DNA of 15,516 nucleotides from Candolleomyces eurysporus (Eukaryota; Basidiomycota; Agaricomycetes; Agaricales; Psathyrellaceae). Positions 1-8,767 of this stretch are shown here, in pieces; within the stretch, counting starts at the first letter, position 1; each line of letters opens with the position of its first letter. The DNA lies in the NCBI GenBank assembly GCA_027579435.1, contig JANBPK010001698.1, positions 1 through 15,516 of the forward strand, given 5' to 3'. The notes beneath the pieces are model-generated. The model was not told where the DNA came from, searched no databases, and was given only the letters and a program-made list of their open reading frames with translations. A program made the position numbers and the translations under genes.

Positions 1-38
1 AGTCGTGTTCTCTCGAGACTTAACATAGGGATGCCTAG

Positions 39-957
39 TCAAATCCAACAAAGGACAGGCACCCACCCCATCGAATCACGCCTCTCGCCCTTCCTTTGAT
101 ACAAAAGTGGATATGAGGATGAATTTGCTTGAAGACGCACCGTTAAGCCATTCCACTGCGAAGAAGAGGGTGCTATCTTCTCGAATCCCGATTTCTGGAA
201 CTTTACTCATTCTCCATTAGGCGCTTGTTCGTGATGGATATCGATGTGTTATCACGGGCGAGTATGATTTTCCATCGTTGATGATGTGTCCAGAATTGGT
301 GGAGGAGGCCGGTCCGGACCCCTCATGGGGCTTCACAGAATTATGCCATATCTTCTCGGCGTCGACGAGTGTCATTCTTGAAAACGGCGACAAGGTATGA
401 AATCTACGATAAATTCGAACGCATAGAGAGTAACATTGGGCACCTTATCTTAGAGGACTCATGCCGCGACTTGCTATACCATTGCTGAATCATTCGGCTA
501 CACCACCATTCAGCAGGACCTCAATGGGGAAAAGATACACCGCCTCGAGAACGTCATGACAATGAAGGTCGACCTCCATAGGCTTTTCGATGGGTTGAAA
601 CTCTGGTTGGTTCAGGTTGGTAAGGTTCGTCGCATTCTATTCAGTTTATCCCCTTGCCGGCTACTGATGTGCATCCGTTTCCAGGACACTTATAAGGTAG
701 AGACTTTTAATCCGTTGGTGAATCAATCATACGGCGGCCGTGAGGTTAAATTCACAACGGAGAACCCAGAGGAGCTACCTGTTCCCTCCCCAGAGTATCT
801 CGCCTTACATGCAGCGTGCGCCAAGGTCGCTCATCTCTCCGGTGCTACTGAGTACATCGAAACCATTCTAAGGGACGCTGAAGAAATCCGAGTGTTGGCA
901 GCCGATGGATCCTCAGGGGAGGTTTTGGCGCACCTTCTTCAACACCTTGTCGCTTAG
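39..957 (+). CDS. HNH-nuclease-domain protein, fungal expanded family (5' partial)
   Basis: Four exons are inferred: about 39-169, 221-394, 454-615 and 685-957 (stop TAG 955-957). Introns are 170-220, 395-453 and 616-684, all GT...AG. The third is 69 nt without a stop, so a retained-intron form also stays open. The product runs from a Pro/Ser-rich stretch (PTPSNHASRPSFDT) through KKR-ALVRDGYRCVITGEYD, then ELCHIFSAS, HRLENVMTM and DLHRLFDGLKLW, to the end motif LALHAACAKVAHLSGA. The His of ELCHI, the Asn of RLENV and the His of DLHRLF fit the HNH (HNH_2-like) metal-binding triad, and all three are present. These traits match a large, mostly uncharacterised Agaricomycete family; nuclease activity is inferred, not shown. 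The first exon has no convincing ATG, and an in-frame TAG at 26-28 suggests an upstream exon outside the window. The exact left edge (39, or an acceptor nearer 59) is uncertain. Confidence 0.8.
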
Positions 958-1739
958 CCCGTGTTCTCTTGCACCCAGAAATAGGACAGTCGGAAGTGGT
1001 GAAGAGATGGGTGATTAGCTAGCCGCGAGACGGCGGCTCGGGATCTTTGTGAGCAGTCTGCAGGCCATTTTCAACATTAGTACTCGTCGCTTAGCAATCT
1101 CCTTGCAGCAGGCTTCTTCGTGACATATAGAGACATATAGAGGCCTATTCGGCACATAGAATAAGGCGTTTTTACTCCTGCTTTTTATCGTGCAACAGGA
1201 TAGCATTTGTGTTCTTATATCATAATGAAGCGTCCCTGATTTAGACTCCACCAAGTGGAAGGAGGATTCTGTTGCGACACAATGTATTGGAGCTGGAAAC
1301 TTTAAGTTGAAGAGTAACTATGATTGAAAGAAAGCAGCTTGGAGTCGGAGTCGATTGAAATTTTAGATATACCTAAACATTGGATCATTATTGCTTCACT
1401 ATTGCTTTGGTTTCCAGTCTGTACTTACTCGTTCCACCTTAATATTTTGACTTCGTTCTGCCTCAAAAATAGTATCAATCGACGATGAGATCAACGAATA
1501 AGGATGAGGATAACTCCTCCCACCAAGAGAAAGGGTCCGTGCACACTTCTGGTCTTTTGCCTTCACAGGATTTCGAAAAGTCCTGCAATTATCCCAGCTA
1601 CCCGGAGTAGGGGACTGGCGTCGCTACGATCTAGGAAGTCAAGTATTTTTTGGGTCGCTTCATCAAAGCTCCAGCACGCGTGAACTTCTAACCCTATGGC
1701 TATTGCAAATTGAACACTCGCCGTTTGGTACAGGGAAAA
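958..1739. other. Intergenic stretch between two HNH copies, no gene seen
   Basis: This is the 3' flank of the HNH gene followed by AT-rich DNA. Only short frames without recognisable motifs occur (for example a 79-codon minus-strand frame at 1015-1254). The right part may hold the decayed 5' portion of the second HNH copy, but I could not match it. Confidence 0.5.
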
Positions 1740-2010
1740 TTAGCAGAGTCATGTCCTCAACCACATAGAGCCGTCACTCTGACTCCAATATTTGAACGTT
1801 TCCTCACTCTTCGTGAGGCGCTGCTTCGCCATGGATTCCGATGTGTGATCACAGGTAACAATGAACATGATTCGTTGACCGATTGTTCAGAGTTGGCCGA
1901 CAAGACCAGTCCCTAGGTTGGATGGATTCAGAATTTCACATAACGTTGGCGTATCTTCCCGCAGAATTCAATTGTCGAAAGGATCGCGCCTTGGATAAAA
2001 GGTGGCTCTA
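1740..2010 (+). pseudogene. Decayed second copy of the HNH-domain gene
   Basis: The frame around 1815-1860 reads REALLRHGFRCVITG. This aligns with KRALVRDGYRCVITG of the gene upstream, including the conserved R-C-V-I-T-G core. Further on, around 1930-1965, the segment FT-stop-RWRIFP resembles the FTEL-HIF block that carries the first HNH histidine, but a TAA lies where the acidic residue should be and the histidine is not visible. A TAG also closes the frame at 1914-1916. The later Asn and His blocks and the LALHAACAKVAHLSG end motif were not found. The copy is therefore truncated and non-functional. Same family and same orientation as the upstream gene suggest an old tandem duplication. Edges are approximate. 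Confidence 0.55.
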
Positions 2011-2960
2011 GAATCTCGCAGTCATCGGTCATCGTCAATTATCAAACTTGAGCAGGGAAATTCACGAAGCTTGATGAGACCCAGAGCTCGAGAGTTGGGA
2101 ACTCATCTTGAATAGTCCGGAAATCGACACATGATCTTCTGACGAAGCCGGCGTCAGTTGCTGCACGTCTATCCGTTTTCGTATCAAGCTTCGAATGCGA
2201 CCGAGGCTCAGAGCTGCATTTTCACAGCAGGAGGATGTCTTGGAAAGCTGCTGGGTGATCCGGCTCTTGCGCATTCCGGCGAGCATGAAGCGGCTCAGGT
2301 AAAAAAAANTCAAATCCAGTCTGCAGTCGTCGTAGAACAAAGTCACAACGATACAGTTTGGTTCTCAAATCATCGCATCAGGCCGTTGACCTGTACCTTA
2401 TCCAGCAAGATGTGGTTGATATCATCCCGTCAATAAGCTGCCACAACTCTCCGTTCCAGAACGGGACCTCATGCGGTGAGCGACCTACACCATGTTGATT
2501 TCCTCTTTTCGTGTCTTTCCGTTTGCGACCGACTTTGTCAGGACCCAACAGCAATGCGTTGAACCTTACTGCTAGTTTGGGCATTGACTCTGGCTAGACT
2601 CGGGACCATGGTGGCATCGCCTATGTTGGACAGCTCGCTCGAAAATTTTACCACATCGAACAGCCCTCCGGGGCCCAAGATCGGCAAGAGGATTGTCAGG
2701 GCTGTGTGAAATGATGTTATAATTAGTTGGAAGTACGGGTATTTTTGGTGGTGCCCCACTGGCAAAGGTGAGTTTTTGTCTTCTTCTCTGTCTCCCTCTC
2801 TGTCCCCAGAGATGGGTTGCTGATGCCCTCGGTGTTAGATCTTCACCCTTGCCAACACTTCCCCAGTCCCATTGACCACCTATTCCAACACTTTCTCAAA
2901 GAAATGAGAAGCAATGTTGGAATTTGTGAGTTGATTGCTTTGCCTGAAGCTGGACACAAT
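2011..2960. other. Relic DNA with a possible spliced coding remnant
   Basis: No intact gene is recognised. One plausible remnant on the plus strand is an open frame at 2337-2475 ending in PFQNGTSC, a GT...AG intron at 2476-2541 (66 nt), and continuation as PNSNALNLTASLGIDSG up to a TAG near 2596. The splice joins the frames cleanly, but I do not recognise the family. After the stop, other frames remain open in pieces (for example TMVASPMLDSSLENFTTSN), which fits frameshift decay. One undetermined base sits at 2309, after an A run. Confidence 0.3.
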
Positions 2961-3545
2961 TGTTATGGAGTACCTCAGATTGTCCAAGGGTTCAACAATA
3001 CAAGCTGAGGTACGAAGATTCACTGTGATGAGAAACAGTGAAAGATGATATTGTTCGGTAAATTGAGGATCAGGGGGGTGATGACAGACGTTGAGAGAGA
3101 TCACTGATATTCTGGGACTTGAAGTGTACCGCTGCCAAGTATAAAGCAAATGAGAAAGATTGCCTCTTTTGCAAGATGCTTCGGTGAGGAGAATCTGTTG
3201 AGGGAGACTCGGGGAAGGAGGAGGTGGATCTGGAGGAGGAGGAAGAGAGGGGAGAGGTTGTAGAGTGTCACTGAGAGGGGTACCTTCCGTTTGAAGAAGG
3301 TATTCTTGAAGAGGATTGAGGGAAGGGAATTCGAGGGTTCGAAGTCCTTCAATATCGCGTAAGCGTGAGGACGACGTCGTCAATGAAGTTGTCTACTCTG
3401 AGTTGGAAGGAGTTGGTGAAGACTCTCTTGTTAGGATGGCGTTCGAAGCACGTAATATCCACAAGAGTTGTTCCTTCTTCGTAGCGAATGGACCCAATAG
3501 ATGACGTAGCTGTAGGGTTCCTACCAGCTCTTGAGCAGACGGTGA
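2961..3545. repeat. Truncated copy of the long LTR (copy A)
   Basis: This segment starts with TGTTATGGAGTACCTCAG, the same 18 bases that open the solo LTR at 7552. It shares further blocks with that LTR, including AAGAGGATTGAGGGAAGGGAA and CTACCAGCTCTTGAGCAGACGG, in the same order. Similarity stops at about 3545, and no CATAACA end is seen downstream, so this is a 3'-truncated copy. The middle (about 3020-3300) is much more diverged than the right part (3300-3540). Family membership is supported by direct comparison inside the window. That the unit is an LTR is inferred from the ends of the other copy. Confidence 0.65.
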
Positions 3546-3546
3546 T

Positions 3547-3622
3547 ACGACCGTTTTCGCATTTTTGCGAATAAATACCAGCTTTATTGAATATATCGTT
3601 CATTATTCAACTAAACGGTCGT
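3547..3622. repeat. Short element bounded by perfect 10-bp inverted repeats
   Basis: ACGACCGTTT at 3547-3556 is the exact reverse complement of AAACGGTCGT at 3613-3622, leaving a 56-base AT-rich interior. The left arm begins where similarity of the truncated LTR copy ends. It could be a tiny terminal-inverted-repeat relic, a hairpin, or chance. Confidence 0.4.
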
Positions 3623-4370
3623 GTCTATTAAATCTCTATGTTAAGAAACCCTTCCAGTACTAAGATAACTTGCGCGGCGCGAAGGATAATTAAAGAGTGC
3701 ATCACTCTTGGGTTCACGAGAGTTGGAGTCTACTCGAGGACTGCTAACTTAGAGGCGCGCCCGCCATATACCCGAGATTAGGGTTTAGTANGNNAGCCGG
3801 TTGGCGCCGCTTCAGATCAAACGGCCTACCCTGCAGTTGAAAGGCTCAATTTCACTACGAAAGCAATAGAGGTGGTTTCCTAGGCACTAAAGGTACCTAC
3901 CCTCTTGCGCGGNCCTCACATTAATCGAGTATATTCAGTGCTAGAGCAGTAGGGCGAGTCCCTAAGCATATAAAGAGATGCATGGCAAGGTTTCGGCACA
4001 CCAGACGGCATGATGGCGGGCGCGGCATGAGAAAGGAGCTCAAAAGTACTCTGAAAGGAAGGTCGTTCACAGAAGAGATAACCTGGAAAGTGGTCACCAG
4101 GGCTTTTGCCAAGATAAAGATACTCAATTGACGGAGGTCCGACTCCTCCTCATGCAGCTCGAGCAAAGGTACACCAAGACGGCGGTTGGAATAACCATAG
4201 ACCGACCACCCTCGATCAACTTCGGCATCCCACTCAGCATACTAGAAAAGGCAACAAGGATCTATTAATAGTCACAGCGCGAGCGCAGGAGTGGCGCGGC
4301 GGTGCCTTGGCGTATCCCATACCCTCTTTTTATCTCTTTATCTCTCTCTCTAGCTGGGGCATGGACTCTC
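3623..4370. other. Unassigned relic DNA with undetermined bases
   Basis: No gene is recognised. Undetermined bases occur at 3791, 3793-3794 and 3913. A plus-strand frame at about 4128-4266 reads LTEVRLLLMQLEQRY and closes with tandem stops; I could not link it to a family. A CT-rich run (TCTTTATCTCTCTCTC) lies near 4333. Confidence 0.4.
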
Positions 4371-4841
4371 TTTATTTATAAATCTCGTGTACACCTATTT
4401 ATCATGCTCCGGTGATTGCGCAGCTCCAGATAGTATATATATTGGACTCTCTTAGCATAGTTTTCCCTCAGAGAATTACTGCCGTTTTATTTGTGTTTAC
4501 TTTGTGTTTGCAATTGACTTGGATTTGTGACTTTTATCTTGTGCAGCATGATACTAAGTTAAGGAAAGATCAAAGCTATAAAGATATAACCTTATGGGTT
4601 AACTGTGTGACTATTGAGCACTCCTCGATTATTTGGAACTAGTGTGCACAAGAGAGAGAGCTTGTAAATTCTTAATACTCTACACTACCCCCCACACTTG
4701 CACCCCCAATTTCAGTGCGGCACGACTACAAAAGGTTTATACATACTACTTACCTCGCACGGCTCAACTTGGAGTTGGTGTTAGGTGTTAGGTTGTGTGT
4801 GTGTGTTAGTAGTCTCGCCGTACTCAATCTCTTCATTGTCG
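4371..4841 (+). other. Leader region upstream of Gag, possible LTR or promoter remnant
   Basis: This AT-rich stretch precedes the Gag frame. It contains a TATA-like TTTATAAATC near 4373 and a TG microsatellite near 4794-4806. Its position suggests the 5' LTR and untranslated leader of the Ty3-like element, but I found no matching TG...CA ends and no primer-binding site that I can defend. Confidence 0.3.
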
Positions 4842-6137
4842 ATGCCATCGAGCAGGGCTGCCTCACCAACCTCCAGATCGATTCCAACCCTTGGAGATTC
4901 TGGTTCCGCATCTGCTGTCACTTCTGGTTCCGTGCCTGTGGAATCGACTACCGTCGAATCTGCACCTGTTACTGGACTAGGCATCTCAGCCCCTGAATCA
5001 TCAGCACCGGAACCGGAACTTGACACAGCCACCTCCCTTTCTGGCAACTCTTTTGCTGTCACCTTGACCACTGTTGACCACTTGTCGGGCAATAGTTCTG
5101 ACTCTTCTGATGACAAGACTCCCGCCACGTTCACAATTGTTTTACCCATCAACAATGCTTGAATGTCTTCCACCGGCGTGACATACTGCACCTTGATCAT
5201 CACCAAAGGTCACTCAAAACCCCTATCCTTGGGCCCAGGTAAACTTGGTTGCGGTGTTGATGTTGAGTTTTGTGATGCTTGCAAGGTGTATTTCCTCACC
5301 AAGGAGATTGCTGATAATAAGAAGGTGCTGCGTATCTTAAGCAGCTTCAAGGACTTCAAGCACAGACAGTGGATCAAGTTGAATCGGACCGACCTGTTGT
5401 CAAAGGACTGGGAGATCTTCATTGAGGAGTTTCTTACTTGTTGGACAGAGAAACACTGGGACATGAACCTTTCTGATAAGTTACGTACTTTCTCCCAGGG
5501 ATGGGCTCATTTCTACGAGTGGGCCCAGGACTTCTGTGCCCAGGCCTCTCACTTGGAGGGCACCCTTTACGCAATGGACAAAAAACAGGTCTGTATCCAG
5601 ATCTCTGCCCTCATGGATGCTTGCCTCCGCCTCTGCACCAAGACAACCATGTTCATGTCCATTGTCAATTTCAACAAATGGTTGGATGCGGTGAACAACA
5701 AGTATGAATTGTATACCGTGGACCTGGCCACTGCCACCAAATTCCTCAAGGCCCAAGAAGCCCAGGCTCCTCCTCCCAAGAAGCAAAAGACCAACCATGT
5801 CAGTTCAGCAACCAGCTTGGTTGTCCTTTCTCAGTCCGCCACCTCTGCCCTCACTGACACGGACTCGAACCAAGTCTGCCGTCTGGCCCTGACTCAAGAT
5901 GAACGGAAGCTGCTGGAGGCAAACAGCAGTTGCTTCAAGTGTTGACAGTTTTTTGTTTCCCACTGCCGTGTGAATTGTCTTGAGTGGCCGGACACCTCCA
6001 AGTACCATACCCTGACACAGGCTGACGTCAACTGAGCTTGGGCAAGCAAGGCAGCCGCCTCTGGGACCGTTGCTGCTGCCTCCATCACTCAGGTGGAGGA
6101 TCAGGACAAGTTGGTTGAGGTCCCCAGCCCTGTTTGA
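4842..6137 (+). pseudogene. gag: Ty3/Gypsy-like retrotransposon Gag, broken by in-frame stops
   Basis: A single reading frame runs from ATG 4842 to TGA 6135-6137 and is interrupted only by TGA at 5160, 5943 and 6033. The N-terminal third is Ser/Thr/Pro/Glu-rich (PSSRAASPTSR onward), as in fungal Gag proteins. The middle is the helical capsid-like part, with the segments LSKDWEIFIEEFL and SQGWAHFYEWAQDF. A basic patch (PPPKKQKT) is followed by a zinc knuckle: Cys codons at 5931 and 5940, His at 5961 and Cys at 5976, spacing CX2CX6HX4C, typical of basidiomycete Ty3 Gag. The knuckle is split by the TGA at 5943. After it, KYHTLTQADV matches the usual post-knuckle segment. No protease, reverse transcriptase or integrase follows: the frame ends and the DNA becomes unrelated. 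The element is a 3'-truncated, inactive fragment. Confidence 0.75.
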
Positions 6138-6607
6138 TATTTCTGGAGCTTGGAGCCTTGCTCAATGCTCAATGAGCAAAATAATGTCATGCTGAGTCAT
6201 CAACACCCTAGTCTCCTTGTGGCACTCTGTTCACCATCCTCAAAGCATGGTAAGTGTCCTTGTTATTGCAATTTGAATCTACTGTGACACATCTTAATAT
6301 TTATTCTGCATATTCAGGCTTCCATGACATTGTGCAAGCAAGTTGGCACGATGTTTGGCAAGATAGGAATGAGAGATTGCAGGCACAGTGCATCATCCAT
6401 TCTCTCAGCAAGGGTCCATAAGGACAACTGCCTTTGCCCCTTCTTTCCTGTGGAAATATTCTGTTTTCTTCTATCACATCACACTCTTGTCACTTTGAAT
6501 ATAAAAGCCTCAATATTATAGGGTCAATAACAGCAACTGCCACTTTACACTCCACTTGTCTTATGCTCTGTCTTTCTTACCAGCAACTACTTTCAGCCAA
6601 CTTATCC
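6138..6607. other. Junction between Gag fragment and hAT element, unassigned
   Basis: The sequence changes from the Gag frame to AT-rich DNA. A GT...AG-like intron pattern occurs at about 6250-6318 (GTAAGTGTCC ... ATATTCAG), after which a short frame reads HDIVQASWHDVWQD. I do not recognise it. The 5' terminal inverted repeat of the hAT element should lie here, but no convincing one was found. Confidence 0.35.
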
Positions 6608-6746
6608 ATGGCACCTCAAGCTCAGGGAGGGGGCTGCAGTTCTCACTGTTGTGGTACTTGTGGTTGTGGCACTCACTGTCAGGCATGCAGTGAACAGACC
6701 CATACCTACCCCAACGGCTTATCAGAGACAACCTTTGTAGTCAACC

Positions 6747-7546
6747 ATGAGTGCATGGAAAAACAGCTATGAAATTAGAAAGCTAACAGTGCTGGTATAT
6801 CTAGCACCAGCTCCTGTGCCACCTCAGGACACAGATACTCCCAACATGGGCGCCAGAGCAGAAACTGACTCCATCATGGATGAGCAAGTTGCTGAACTTT
6901 GGGCCGATACCTCAGAGAATCCATTTCTCTTGAGCACTCTTCAGGATTCACTCTGACTCTGTAGATTTTGGCACTTTTGACAGTGCCAGACCTCTTGCTG
7001 TACTGCATGCAGTTGCTTGTCCAGAGTTTCAGCATCTGCATGCTGGTCCACACAGTACCGGTCATGGCCACCACTCTTGCTCTTTGCTCAGCTCAAATAC
7101 AGACTCTAAGAGTGGTTCTGAATTACATTCTAATGTTTGGGCCAAATGGTACAATGCAAGCAATGTCTGGCACTTCTTCAAGCAAAACCCTTCATTAAAG
7201 CAGTACAACTGTATCTTTTGTTTGTATGTTCACCTTGTTTCTAAAGCAGTAGCAGCTAGCTTGATTGATTTCTCATTTTTCAGGTCCAAGGCTGCAGCTG
7301 GTACCCTCAAAGATCATGTTGAATGCATCAGAGATTATGGCAAGGCGTCTGGTACTAGTACAATGCAATGCCACCTGTATGGCCATCACCTCAACAACTG
7401 GGTCAAAGAATGCAGCCACCAAGACATTGAGATTCTTGCAAAGACCACCCAAAAGTATGTTGCTGAATACCAAAAGGGCCAAGGTAGTCTTCCTGCTTCC
7501 AAAATTGAGGCAACAGAATACAAGATTCCAGAGTTCATGCATGACG
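6747..7546 (+). pseudogene. hAT transposase, N-terminal part with BED-like zinc finger
   Basis: A first open frame (6747-6958) is acidic and Pro-rich (APVPPQDTDTPNMG, then ELWADTSENPFLL). A different frame takes over at about 6935 and runs to 7546, so a frameshift lies near 6930-6958. The second frame holds NVWAKWYNASNVWHFF, the pair CIFC, an intron at 7224-7283 (60 nt, GTATGT...CAG), then TMQCHLYGHHLNNWV. The CX2C and the His pair fit a BED-type DNA-binding finger split by the intron; the HLYGHH-WV block is typical of fungal hAT proteins. The part ends EYKIPEFMHD, where an LTR interrupts it; the reading resumes at 8768. An undetermined base at 7547 lies at the junction. Confidence 0.7.
7224..7283 (+). 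other. Intron in the hAT zinc-finger region
   Basis: It starts GTATGTTC and ends TTTTTCAG. It is 60 nt and carries no stop, so the frame reads through, but removal joins CIFC directly to SKAAAGTLKDHV, the expected continuation. Confidence 0.6.
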
Positions 7547-7551
7547 NTTTT

Positions 7552-8767
7552 TGTTATGGAGTACCTCAGGTTGTTCAAGGGTTTGACCAGAACTTCCAAG
7601 GTATGAACATTGTACATGGTGAGGAACATGGAAATGTGTAGTTGTTTGCAGGAAAGGGTCGAAGGGGAGTGGTGACAGACGTGGAGAGTAATCACTGATG
7701 CTCTGGGTCCTGAAGTGTAACACTGCCAGGTCAAAAGTGCGTGCAAGAGGTTCCCTCCAGCACAAGGTGGCTCTTCTGGGAGATCTTCTGGTAAAGGATT
7801 TGGAGGTCTGGGTTCAGGACGAGGAGTGGTTGCTGGAGACGCAAAGGGTCTGGTCCAACTGTTGTCTATTGGAGCAGTGGGTTCGGCGAGGAGAGCCTCT
7901 TGAAGAGGATTGAGGGAAGGGAACCGAAGGGCTTCCTCAATGTCGCATAAGCGTGAAGACAACGTCATCTATGTAGTTGGCGACGTGGAGTTCGAATGAG
8001 TTTGTAACCACGTGTTCGTCTGAATGGCGCTCAAAGCAAGTAATATCCACAATAGTTGCTCCTTCTTTGTAGCAAAGGGACCCAATAGACGTCGTAGCAA
8101 GAGGGCTCCTACCAGCTCTTGAGCAGACGGCAACAATCGGGAATCGGCTAGTGAATTGAATAGGACAAGGGCATGACTGATTGGGATGGTGAGGAGGATT
8201 TGTCCGAGGGTAAGGTCGATGCCTCCAGCTAGAGCGAGATGGGGGATTATGTCGAGGCAAATGTACTCGTTGTTGAGCGTCCACTGTGTTCTCAAACTGA
8301 GCATGCACAGGGGAAAGGAAGTCAAGGGTTGTTTGTCAGGCACCAGGTACAAGTAGATGAGGGTTGATTCTCAAGAACAAGCTACAGAACTACTTTACAG
8401 TTTAGCTTGGCATTTATACTACTTGTGGAATTGGGCTAGTCCGGGCTGGCTCAACTTCTATGACCAGCATCTGTGCTTCTACTGTTCCTACTTGATAGCT
8501 ATCGGGTTCCATCGATAAGTATCAACTACTAAAGGTAAAAGCGAGGCAAAGGGGAGAGGGTAAAGGGCATAGTCAGGGCAAAAGGGAGAGAGTAAAGGGC
8601 ATAGCCAGGGCAAAGGGAAAAGGGCATAGGGTGTCCTTGGGCTAAGTGTTAAGACTGAGGCTAAGGGGAAGTATAACATGCTACTAAGGAGATAAGTCCA
8701 AGGGAGTCCGAGTCAAATACAAGTAAACAATAGAAAAAAAAGATACCCTAGGGGTTATTACATAACA
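7552..8767. mobile_element. Solo LTR, 1216 bp, TGTTATG...CATAACA, inserted in the hAT gene
   Basis: The unit begins TGTTATGGAG and ends TTATTACATAACA, giving perfect 7-bp inverted ends with the TG...CA signature of LTRs. The hAT frame runs up to it (EFMHD) and resumes right after it (VFIEAFFNFIVTNDQ). The flanks are NTTTT (7547-7551) and GTGTT (8768-8772). If the undetermined base is an artefact, the left flank is GTTTT, a one-mismatch 5-bp duplication, and the hAT frame then also continues in phase. No internal retrotransposon genes are present, so it is a solo LTR left by recombination. A truncated relative lies at 2961-3545. A purine-rich minisatellite is inside. Confidence 0.75.
8545..8630. 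repeat. Purine-rich minisatellite, about 2.7 units of 31-32 bp
   Basis: Three adjacent units start at 8545, 8576 and 8608, each beginning GGCAAA or GGGCAAA and ending AAAGGGCATAG. The third is shortened to about 23 bp. The array lies in the right half of the long solo LTR. Confidence 0.7.

Noticed and set aside
3921..4166. 81-codon minus-strand frame with hydrophobic stretches
   Set aside because: No conserved motif, no splice context, and it lies in relic DNA; length is within chance expectation.
4781..5206. 141-codon minus-strand frame opposite the Gag N-terminus
   Set aside because: It mirrors the Ser/Thr/Pro-rich Gag segment and shows no motif of its own; the plus frame continues into a recognised capsid and knuckle.
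5481..5798. Minus-strand frames opposite the Gag capsid region
   Set aside because: Shadow frames of the coding strand, with no recognisable domain.
6608..6772. Cys-rich peptide reminiscent of a metallothionein (CCGTCGCGTHC)
   Set aside because: It lies at the hAT 5' end, and the neighbouring frame of the same bases gives an Ala/Val/Leu-rich run, so the Cys pattern is likely a frame artefact of a GTTGTGG-type repeat. No separate gene signals support it.
6978..6992. GACAGTGCCAGACC considered as the hAT 5' terminal inverted repeat
   Set aside because: It resembles a CAGTGCCA-type end but lies inside the transposase coding frame, and it does not pair well with the 3' flank.
8545..8630. Short repeats considered as a CRISPR-like array
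   Set aside because: The units are contiguous without unique spacers, vary in length and lie inside an LTR of a eukaryotic genome.
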